From NCBI GenBank assembly GCA_022842065.1, contig JALHQH010000090.1, forward strand, positions 1 to 18,673: DNA of 18,673 bases, written 5' to 3'. The stretch comes from Caldilineaceae bacterium. GTDB lineage: Bacteria; Chloroflexota; Anaerolineae; Caldilineales; Caldilineaceae. A model generated the notes under the pieces. The model saw only the letters and a list, made by a program, of their open reading frames with translations. It was not told the DNA's origin and did not search any database. The first letter of the stretch is position 1. Each line of letters opens with the position of its first letter. Below are positions 9,705-16,656 of the stretch, one piece after another. The translations under genes and the position numbers were made by a program.

Positions 9705-9771
9705 AGTATAGGCCAACCAGCGTCATAGAAAGAGGAACGGCGCATCATAAAAATGCCGTTTATTGTCATAA
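9705..9771 (-). promoter_or_regulatory. SARP-type promoter/operator of the 82-aa gene
   Basis: On the minus strand the heptamers are TTATGAC (9771-9765), TTATGAT (9750-9744) and CTATGAC (9728-9722), spaced 21 and 22 bp. The last is followed by G at 9721, then 10 nt, then TATACT (9710-9705). The architecture and the -10 hexamer are the same as at 9224-9290. The expected transcription start near 9698 leaves a leader of about 73 nt. The array lies between divergent genes, so it could also affect the regulator at 9913, although that promoter is 92 bp away. Confidence 0.75.
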
Positions 9772-9859
9772 AAATTATGATTATCGTCGGTGGTCAGTCG
9801 TCACTCGTCGATCATTCCTAATCATGGTAATCAGCGTAGCGAACATTGTTCGATCGGTG

Positions 9860-9912
9860 TGCTATAATCGTGCGCATCAATTTATCGGTGCAACCATTCA
9901 CAGGACGGGTTC
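9860..9912 (+). promoter_or_regulatory. Extended -10 promoter and ribosome site of the BTAD regulator
   Basis: TG-C-TATAAT at 9860-9868 is a consensus extended -10 element. No convincing -35 box is seen 16-18 bp upstream, which is normal for this promoter class. AGGA at 9902-9905 lies 7 nt before ATG 9913. Transcription would start near 9875. The array at 9722-9771 is not positioned to act as the -35 region of this promoter. Confidence 0.6.
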
Positions 9913-12900
9913 ATGTCCCACTTGCAGCTCACGTGTTTAGGCGATTTTGCGATTACACTGGCCGGTGAACCACTGGTTGCCTTTCAAACGGACAAGATGC
10001 GGGCGCTGCTGCTCTATCTGGTGTTGGAACGACAGCCTCATCAGCGCAGTCTACTGGCCCAACTGCTCTGGCCCGGCTACAGTGACGAAAGCGCACGCCA
10101 CAGCTTGCGTCAATCGCTGCATCGCCTGCGGCTGCTCTTGCCTGATGGTGATGGCGAGCATCTACCCTGGCTGCTGGTGACGCGGCAGACGGTGCAATTC
10201 AACCCGGCTGCCGCGGTGGCCGTGGATGTGACGCACTTTACCCAACTGCTGGCTGAAACCCGCGCTCATCCCCATTCGCACCTCCACACTTGCCAGCCCT
10301 GTTTGGCACGGCTGCGCGCCGCCGTTGCGCTCTACCAGGGTGATTTCCTGGCCGGCTTCACCGTCGCCGACAGCGATCCATTTGAAGAGTGGCGCCGGGT
10401 GATCCAAGAGCAGTTGCACCTCCAGATCCTCCATACCCTCACCCAACTAGCCGATGCGGCAGCCGCCGAGGGCGACGCGGAAGCGGCGCTCCAGGCGGCG
10501 CGTCACCAGTTGGCGTTGGAGCCATGGTTGGAAACTGCCCACCGGCGGATCATGCGCACTTTTGCCGGGCGCGGCCAGCGCGCCGCTGCCCTGGCCCAAT
10601 ATCAACGTTGTCGCCAGGTGCTGCGCGAGGAGTTAGGGGCCGAGCCGGAAGCGGAGACCGCGGCGCTGGCTGAAGAAATTCAACGCGGTGCCTTTGACAA
10701 GGTGACAAGATGGCAAGATGACAAGATGAAGAAAGCAGCGCATCCAGTCATCCAGTCATCTAGTCATCCTGTCATTCTGTCACCTTGTCACAACCTGCCG
10801 GCTGCTCTGACCCCCTTCGTGGGGCGCACACGGGAGCTGGCGGAGATTGTCAGTCGTTTGCAGGCGGTGCGCCTGCTCACCTTGGTGGGGCCGGGGGGGA
10901 TGGGCAAAACCCGGCTGGCACTGGAGGTGGGCCACCAGCAACTGTCCACCTATCCCGATGGCGTCTGGTTTGTCTCCTTGGCCGCGCTCACCAGCCCGGA
11001 CGCGCTGGCCGGTGCGCTGGCCGGCGCGCTGGGCGTGACGGCCATGGGGGACGAGCCGCGTACGACTCTGCTTCACTTCCTGCGGTCAAAACGGCTGCTC
11101 CTGATTTTGGACAACTTTGAACATCTGCTGGTTGCATCAAAGGTCGGGGTCACGTTAGTCAGCGACCTGTTACAGGCTGCCGCGGGTCTGCAAATCCTTG
11201 CCACTTCGCGCACTCGCCTACAGGTGCGGGGCGAGCAGATCTACCAAGTACAACCACTTACCTTTTCACCCAACGCCACCCTGGCCGAAGCGACCGTCTC
11301 CCCGGCGGCGCGGCTCTTTGTGCAAAGCGCCCAGTTGGCCGACGCTGATTTCCAGCTCACGGCGGCCAATCTGGCCCCGGTGCTGCGCATTTGTCAATTG
11401 GTGCAGGGGATGCCGTTGGGGTTGGAGTTGGCGGCCGCGCATGTGGGTGTGCTGCCGCTGACCACGATTGCCGACGAGATTGCACAGAGTGCCGAGTTTC
11501 TAACCGTGGATTGGGCTGATGCCCCCGAACGGCAACGCAGCATGCGCGCCGTCTTTGCCTGGTCCTGGCATTTGTTGGATCAGCCAGAACGCCAGGTTTT
11601 TCGTCAACTGGCGCTCTTTCCAGGTGGGTTTACCCGCGATGCCGCCGAAATCGTCGCCGGCGCAACCCTGCCTGTGTTAACCCGCCTCGTCCACAAATCA
11701 CTTTTACAATGGAGTGAAACGCCTACCGCGCAGGGTCGCTATCTGATCCATGAGTTGTTGCGCCAATTTGGCGCGGCAGAATTAGCCACCGCCCCTGAAA
11801 TAGACGCTGAAACAGACTCTGAAGCAGCTGCTACCGCGCACCGGCACAGTGAATATTATCTAACGTTGCTTGCGAAGCACCAGCATGGGATTCGCCATCA
11901 GGCCCCGCGCGAAAGCGTGCAAGCGCTGCAACTGGAGATTGACAATTGCCGGCTGGCCTGGCGCTGGGGTGCCGGCCGTCTGCCAACCGCGCTGGTCGAA
12001 AAAGCGGCCTTGACGCTGCGCGAATTTTACTGGCTCACTGGGCTGACCGCCGAAGGCATCGACATGTTCACGGTGGCGGTGGCAGCGCGCTACCCGCACC
12101 CGCCGGCACAATTGGCCTTGCCCGCTGCTGAGCAGCAGGCGGAATGCCGTCTCTACACCATCCTGCTTGGCTTGTCGGCGAATCTCCTGATTACCAGTGG
12201 CCGGCATGAAGAGGCGCTCCAGCAAGCTGTACTTATTTTGCAACTGAGCCAGGAGGAGGTCAATCCGGAAGGCGCCGCGCTTGGTTATCTCGCGCAAGGT
12301 CAAGCCCTCCGGCGTCAGGGCAAATCCGCCGAGGCGCACGGTTTACTGCAGCGGGTTGTGTCAATTGCACAGCGGGCGCGCCCTGCTGTACATAATGGGG
12401 GACTGTTGCTGGATCTCGAACAGCGCGCCCAGAGCTGGCTTTGCTCGATCGCGTTGAGCAATGATGATTATGGTTTAGCCAGGGGCTATGCGGCTCGCTA
12501 TCTGGAGATTTGCCAGGGCGCGCAAAAAGCGGTCGGGGAAGCGCTGGCGTTGACCGATCTGGTTGATATTGATAAAGCGCTCGGTAATTATGCAATTGCA
12601 CAAGACCATGCCGAACAAGCATTGACCCACATGCACAAAATCGGGCTACGTTGGGGGGAAGCCGTTTGTTTAGAGCAATTGGCCGAGCTAGCTTGGGTAC
12701 AAGGTGACTATCAGCGCGCCAAAACGTTCTATGAACAGGCCTTGCACTTTTATAACGAAACGAATCACCCGTTGGGCGCAGCTTCGGTTGCGCACTCACT
12801 TGGCCGGCTCCACCTGCGGCTTGGTGATGCCGCCGGTTCCCACCGCTGGATCGACCAGGCCTTTCACCAGCTTCACACCCTCCATCTGCCGGCCCGCGAA

Positions 12901-13488
12901 ACCTTTTGGGCGACTTTATCGCGCGTCTGGTTAAGCCTGCTAACCGCTGATCTGACCCAGGCACTGGTCGATGCCGAAGCCGGCTGCCGAATGGCGCAAC
13001 AAATAGGCGGCAGTGCCGGCCAGGCTTATGCACTGGTCCTGCTCGGCCTGGTCTATGAACGACTGCACCAAGCGGCAGCGGCAACCACCGCCTATCAGGA
13101 TGCCCTGGCGATGTACCTGGCGTTAGGGCATCTTCATCGCACCGTCGAACCACGAGCCGGGCTGGCGCGGCTGGCGTTAGCCGGTGGTGCCTTATCCGAC
13201 GCGCTGGCGGCAGTGGAAGAAATGTTGACCATCCTGCAAAGCCAGCCCCTGGCCGGCTTTGATGAACCCTTCCAAGTCTACTTGACCTGCCATACGGTAC
13301 TGGCTGCCAACCACGACCCACGTGCCGCGTCCCTCATCACCACCGCCCATCAACTCCTAGTGACTTATGCTGCGCGGTTGCCTGACCCAGCAGTGCGCCG
13401 CACCTTTTTGGCGGATGTCGTCGCCCATCGCGCCGTGCAAGCGGCGTTTGCCAGCGTACAGGAGCATGATGATAAGGTGAAGGGGTGA
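9913..13488 (+). CDS. Large SARP-family transcriptional regulator (BTAD, NB-ARC ATPase, TPR)
   Basis: A 1191-residue activator, cytoplasmic and DNA-binding. Order: winged-helix DNA-binding domain about 1-100; bacterial transcriptional activation domain about 100-255 (YQGDFLAGF at 141-149); repeat-encoded linker 262-294; NB-ARC ATPase from about 300 with Walker A GPGGMGKT at 326-333, Walker B LILDN at 397-401 and a GMPLGL motif at 499-504; then TPR-type helical repeats from about 640 to the end. In this family nucleotide binding gates oligomerisation and the TPR part senses a signal or partner. Odd features: a His/Cys cluster H121, H123, H125, C127, C130, and a linker and C-terminal tail written by palindromic repeats. 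Its neighbours carry matching SARP-type operators, so it probably activates the minus-strand genes at 9624 and 9107. The long antisense frame at 12260-13321 is a shadow. Confidence 0.95.
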   Translation: MSHLQLTCLGDFAITLAGEPLVAFQTDKMRALLLYLVLERQPHQRSLLAQLLWPGYSDESARHSLRQSLHRLRLLLPDGDGEHLPWLLVTRQTVQFNPAAAVAVDVTHFTQLLAETRAHPHSHLHTCQPCLARLRAAVALYQGDFLAGFTVADSDPFEEWRRVIQEQLHLQILHTLTQLADAAAAEGDAEAALQAARHQLALEPWLETAHRRIMRTFAGRGQRAAALAQYQRCRQVLREELGAEPEAETAALAEEIQRGAFDKVTRWQDDKMKKAAHPVIQSSSHPVILSPCHNLPAALTPFVGRTRELAEIVSRLQAVRLLTLVGPGGMGKTRLALEVGHQQLSTYPDGVWFVSLAALTSPDALAGALAGALGVTAMGDEPRTTLLHFLRSKRLLLILDNFEHLLVASKVGVTLVSDLLQAAAGLQILATSRTRLQVRGEQIYQVQPLTFSPNATLAEATVSPAARLFVQSAQLADADFQLTAANLAPVLRICQLVQGMPLGLELAAAHVGVLPLTTIADEIAQSAEFLTVDWADAPERQRSMRAVFAWSWHLLDQPERQVFRQLALFPGGFTRDAAEIVAGATLPVLTRLVHKSLLQWSETPTAQGRYLIHELLRQFGAAELATAPEIDAETDSEAAATAHRHSEYYLTLLAKHQHGIRHQAPRESVQALQLEIDNCRLAWRWGAGRLPTALVEKAALTLREFYWLTGLTAEGIDMFTVAVAARYPHPPAQLALPAAEQQAECRLYTILLGLSANLLITSGRHEEALQQAVLILQLSQEEVNPEGAALGYLAQGQALRRQGKSAEAHGLLQRVVSIAQRARPAVHNGGLLLDLEQRAQSWLCSIALSNDDYGLARGYAARYLEICQGAQKAVGEALALTDLVDIDKALGNYAIAQDHAEQALTHMHKIGLRWGEAVCLEQLAELAWVQGDYQRAKTFYEQALHFYNETNHPLGAASVAHSLGRLHLRLGDAAGSHRWIDQAFHQLHTLHLPARETFWATLSRVWLSLLTADLTQALVDAEAGCRMAQQIGGSAGQAYALVLLGLVYERLHQAAAATTAYQDALAMYLALGHLHRTVEPRAGLARLALAGGALSDALAAVEEMLTILQSQPLAGFDEPFQVYLTCHTVLAANHDPRAASLITTAHQLLVTYAARLPDPAVRRTFLADVVAHRAVQAAFASVQEHDDKVKG
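10695..10790. repeat. Palindromic repeat inserted in frame in the regulator
   Basis: The left arm (10695-10728) opens with TGACAAGGTGAC and continues as degenerate ATGACAAG units. The right arm (10741-10790) is its imperfect inverse and closes with GTCACCTTGTCA. The middle is only about 12 nt. The element adds roughly 32 residues between the BTAD and NB-ARC domains (from D262 to N294), of low-complexity polar sequence, without breaking the frame. It belongs to the same family as the element at 13474-13549. Confidence 0.8.
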
Positions 13489-13549
13489 CAAGATGAAGGG
13501 GTGAAGGGGTGACAAGGTGACTGAGCTTGTCGAAGTCACCTTGTCACCC
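13474..13549. repeat. Palindromic repeat at the 3' end of the regulator
   Basis: A run of AAGGGGTGA/TGACAAGATG units from about 13474 ends in a perfect 16-bp inverted repeat: GGGTGACAAGGTGACT (13507-13522) and its exact complement (13534-13549), around an 11-nt loop GAGCTTGTCGA. The loop with its flanks gives CTGAGCTTGTCGAAG, a sequence I recognise from dispersed bacterial repeats. The last codons of the regulator (DDKVKG) and its TGA stop lie in the element. The hairpin sits between convergent genes and could block read-through from both sides, but it has no U-tract. Confidence 0.85.
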
Positions 13550-13693
13550 TTGCGCGACTGGGGCGAGATGCTGGCTGCGTTTTTGCACCGGGCCGGTGGG
13601 CAGGGTGTGCCTGACGATGCCGGCTGTGAGCAACCCCTGCAATGCAGTGGCCGCCGCGAACATCAACGCTGCTTACTGCTGACCAGCCGGGCG

Positions 13694-14521
13694 CTAGATG
13701 ACTTGGGTTGAAAAAGTGACATGGGTAAAGAGTTCGGGGATGTGCGAATCCCAAACGCCATGGGGACTCCACGCCCAGCCGCCTGAATCTTGGGCCGGCG
13801 GCGCGGCTTTGTACTGGTTAAAGCGCGAAAAATCCATCCGCCAGAGATCGTCCTGCCGCGGGGGCAAGGCCCGCCCATCCGTCGCGGCCAGGGCGCGAAA
13901 GCCAGACCAGGGCAGGGCTAACTCCACGGTCCAGCCGCGGTCACGGTCTTGGTTGTTGTTGAGCGTGCCATCAATGTGGACGGCGCTCCGCAGACCGGGA
14001 AAATCCCAGTTCCAATAGCCAATCCGTTGGCCGCGTGGGTGGGGTTGAAAACCGACGCCGGGGAAGGGGCGTACCCCTGCCTGGTTGCGGTCAAATTCGG
14101 GCATCTGCGCATAACCGGCCCGCGCATAGGCTTCCTCCCAAATGAAGAAGACCTCGTAGATCGTGCCCAAGGCGTTGATCTCCAATTCGTAATAGGCATC
14201 CTGCCCCGCGACAAACAATTCAACATCATTGTTCTCATAGATCAGCGCATCCCGTTGGGTCAAGGTTGCCTCGACAAAGGGTTCTTCGATCCAGTACCCC
14301 ACGTAAAGACAATCGTCATCCCACAAGACCGCGGCGCGGGTGTCATGAATCCCCGGTTGCCCATGAATGAGATCGGCAAAGCGGGGCGAACGGGGCGCGC
14401 GTTGCCAACACGCTTCGTCCAAGCGGCCATCAATCTGCGGCGGTGTGTTCGTGCGATAGGCGGTGTAGTGGGCAATGGCTGTTTGCGGCCATGGAAAAGG
14501 CCAGGTGGTTAGCGTAGACAT
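13694..14521 (-). CDS. Family-9-like carbohydrate-binding domain protein, 275 aa
   Basis: A single CBM9-like/DOMON-type beta-sandwich fills the protein. Recognisable blocks: IDGRLDEACWQ (30-40), WDDDCLYVGYWIEEP (67-81), YENNDVELFV (95-104), YYELEINALGT (110-120), DRGWTVELALPW (194-205) and WRMDFSRFN (227-235). These are the standard landmarks of the family, which binds sugars or acts as an accessory domain of sugar-active enzymes. Start ATG 14521 is chosen because family similarity begins near its N-terminus and GGGAG lies upstream; the frame is open to 14701, but that extension looks random. No signal peptide is seen, unusual for a carbohydrate binder, so a cytoplasmic role is suggested. No enzyme domain is fused. 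It is convergent with the regulator gene. Its physiological ligand is not predictable. Confidence 0.88.
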   Translation of the reverse strand: MSTLTTWPFPWPQTAIAHYTAYRTNTPPQIDGRLDEACWQRAPRSPRFADLIHGQPGIHDTRAAVLWDDDCLYVGYWIEEPFVEATLTQRDALIYENNDVELFVAGQDAYYELEINALGTIYEVFFIWEEAYARAGYAQMPEFDRNQAGVRPFPGVGFQPHPRGQRIGYWNWDFPGLRSAVHIDGTLNNNQDRDRGWTVELALPWSGFRALAATDGRALPPRQDDLWRMDFSRFNQYKAAPPAQDSGGWAWSPHGVWDSHIPELFTHVTFSTQVI

Positions 14522-14759
14522 GACAAGGTTATCTCCCAAAATACTGTTTGACGATAGCGTGCCACAGTGTAACGCATGCAGATCGATCCGGCAAACATCA
14601 TGCAAACACCACTTGGCTTCTCGCTTGGGGCGCAGGTAAGCCAGGGCTACCAATGTGTTTGGTGAGCAAAAAGCCATGTTCCTTGAGATCGCTGAGGCCA
14701 AATTTGCGCACCATGTTATGTTCGGGGCGCATTCGGCGATTATCTATCGTTAAAGGTTT
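14522..14759. other. Intergenic region between divergent genes
   Basis: About 240 bp without a gene I can support. It contains the inferred promoter of the carbohydrate-binding gene near the left end. A minus-strand frame crosses it (stop at 14598), but it overlaps the start of the restriction gene and resembles no family I know. Confidence 0.4.
14566..14594 (-). promoter_or_regulatory. Putative sigma70-type promoter of the carbohydrate-binding gene
   Basis: On the minus strand TTGCCG (14594-14589) and TACACT (14571-14566) are separated by 17 nt. Transcription would begin near 14559, giving a leader of about 38 nt that contains the GGGAG ribosome site. Confidence 0.45.
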
Positions 14760-14788
14760 TTGACAAGTCGCTGCGCTGCTCCTACAAT
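14760..14788 (+). promoter_or_regulatory. Strong sigma70-type promoter of the restriction-modification gene
   Basis: A consensus TTGACA (14760-14765), a 17-nt spacer and TACAAT (14783-14788). Transcription would start near 14795, about 47 nt before ATG 14842. No clear Shine-Dalgarno precedes that ATG. Confidence 0.7.
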
Positions 14789-14841
14789 GGGGCCAGCCGA
14801 TCCGTCCGTAATTTACTTGTAAATAAAGCCGTGTTGCCCCT

Positions 14842-16587
14842 ATGCCGAGTCTAAAACTCAAGAGTAACCACAAAGCCGTCACCACCTACTACGCCGAGAT
14901 CAACAATCTAACCCAGTTGCGCATGTTTGGGGAAGGCGCGGTCTCCCCCGCCTTTGCCGGGCTGTTGCGCGCCTGTGCCACCCAGTTCCATTGGACACTG
15001 GTCGAGCAATATGCGCTGAAACGCGATGGGCGTAATCTGCGTGTGGATGGCGCGCTGGTCGATGCCTTTAACCTGGTGCATGGCTACTGGGAGGCCAAAG
15101 ATAGCGGCGATGACCTGGCCAAAGAGGTGCAGAAGAAGCTGCAAATTGGCTACCCGCGCGACAATATCCTCTTTCAAGCACCAGAGCAGATTATCCTCTG
15201 GCAGAATGGCCGCGAGGTGCTACGTAGCGACATTCGCCAACCCGCAGCGCTGATCGAGGTCTTGCGCACGTTCTTTGAATATCAGCCGCCGGCCTATGAA
15301 CAGTGGGAAGCTGCGGTCGGTGAATTTAAGGGGCGCGTGACCGAGATTGCGCGCGGCTTGCTCGATATTATTGAACGCGAGCGACGGGAGAATCGGCGCT
15401 TTATCGACGCCTTCACCGCCTTTACCGAACTCTGTCGTAAGGCAATCAATCCCAATTTGTCACCGCAAGCAGTCGAAGAGATGTTGATCCAGCATATGCT
15501 CACCGAGCGTATCTTTCGCACTGTCTTTGCCAACCCCGATTTTGTTGAACGCAATGTGATCGCCCACGAGATCGAAAAAGTGGTGCAGGCGTTGACCGCG
15601 CGCCAATTTAGCCGCAGCGAATTTCTCAAGCCGCTCGACCGTTTCTACCTGGCAATTGAACGCACCGCGGCCACGATTGATGACTTCAGCCAGAAACAGG
15701 CCTTTCTCAACACCGTTTACGAGAACTTTTTCCAGGGCTTTTCGGTGAAGGTGGCGGACACCCACGGCATTGTCTACACGCCGCAGCCGATTGTGGAATT
15801 TATGGTGCGCTCGGTGGAGGAGATCTTGCAGCGCGAATTTGGCCGTTCGCTCTCGGATCGTGGCGTCCACATTCTCGACCCCTTTGTGGGGACCGGCAAC
15901 TTTATGCTGCGCGTGATGCGCCAGATCAAACGCACGCGGCTGGAAGAGAAGTATCGCGACGAATTACATTGCAACGAAGTGATGCTGCTGCCCTACTACA
16001 TCGCGGCCATGAACATTGAGCACAGCTACTACGAGTTGACCGGCCACTACGCGCCCTTTGATGGCATCTGTCTGGTCGATACCTTTGAACTGGCCGAGGA
16101 GCCGCAAGCGGGCTTTGACTTCTTTAGCGCCGAAAACAGCGAACGGGTGCAACGCCAACAGGCCGCCGACATCTTTGTTGTCATCGGCAACCCGCCCTAT
16201 AACGCCTGGCAGCTCAACGAGAATGATAACAATAAGAACCGCAAATATCCGCGGCTCGACCGGCGCGTCAGCGAGACTTATGCCAAGGATTCGGCGGCGA
16301 CCAACAAAAATGCGCTTTCCGACCCCTACGTCAAAGCCTTTCGCTGGGCGTCGGATCGAATCGGCGACGAGGGGATTGTCGCCTTTGTCACCAACAACAG
16401 CTTTATCAACGACATCGCTTTTGACGGCATGCGCAAAGGGTTGGCCCAGGATTTTGACCAGATCTATGTGCTGGATCTCGGCGGCAATGTGCGCAAAAAC
16501 CCGAAATTATCGGGGACGACGCACAACGTTTTTGGTATTCAGGTGGGGGTTAGTATTACGATATTGGTACGCAAGCGGGATAAGTAA
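14842..16587 (+). pseudogene. Single-chain restriction-modification enzyme, nuclease plus methyltransferase part (target-recognition part cut off)
   Basis: A 581-residue frame covering the first part of a type ISP/IIG-like restriction-modification protein. The N-terminal nuclease-like domain shows D69, then GYWEAKD with E84-x-K86, the PD-(D/E)XK pattern. A helical spacer follows (about 130-310), then an N6-adenine methyltransferase with motif I LDPFVGTGNF (345-354) and motif IV GNPPYN (449-454). The frame ends at TAA 16585-16587, right after GVSITILVRKRDK, where relatives continue into the target-recognition domain. That continuation reappears at 17898 beyond a 1.3-kb insert. Without target recognition the enzyme should be inactive, so I call it a disrupted gene. 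Alternatively the two parts could be expressed as separate subunits, but the second part is also truncated. The start is set by position relative to the promoter and by family similarity from NHKAVTTYYAE onwards. Confidence 0.85.
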
Positions 16588-16645
16588 CAACCCCCATGCC
16601 CAACTGCGGTATGATTGAGAAATATACAACTGTGAAAAAATAGGC

Positions 16646-16651
16646 TATACT
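16646..16651 (+). promoter_or_regulatory. -10 box placed for leaderless transcription of the nuclease gene
   Basis: TATACT ends 5 nt before ATG 16657, so transcription would start at or within a base or two of the start codon. There is no Shine-Dalgarno before this ATG, which fits a leaderless mRNA. A TTGAGA at 16615-16620 is 25 nt upstream, too far for a normal -35 box. Confidence 0.45.
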
Positions 16652-16656
16652 TTATC

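Noticed and set aside
9224..9771. Reading the phased heptamer arrays as a CRISPR
   Set aside because: Repeat units are only about 7-10 bases with three copies per array and are placed precisely at -10 boxes; no cas genes are nearby.
9786..9813. Further GTC-containing motifs about 21 bp apart after the second operator (near 9786 and 9807)
   Set aside because: Only three bases match the heptamer, so they are not distinguishable from chance.
12260..13321. Minus-strand frame of 353 codons
   Set aside because: Antisense to the TPR region of the regulator; low-complexity, arginine- and proline-rich, with no family resemblance.
13517..13711. Plus-strand frame of 64 codons after the regulator
   Set aside because: It starts in the palindromic repeat and ends inside the 3' end of the convergent gene; no ribosome site and no recognisable sequence.
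14598..14885. Minus-strand frame of 95 codons upstream of the restriction gene
   Set aside because: Overlaps the promoter and start of the restriction gene and matches no family I know; could be a remnant, but I cannot support it.
16615..16651. TTGAGA and TATACT as a paired promoter for the nuclease gene
   Set aside because: The 25-nt spacing is too long for a sigma70 promoter; only the -10 box is kept.
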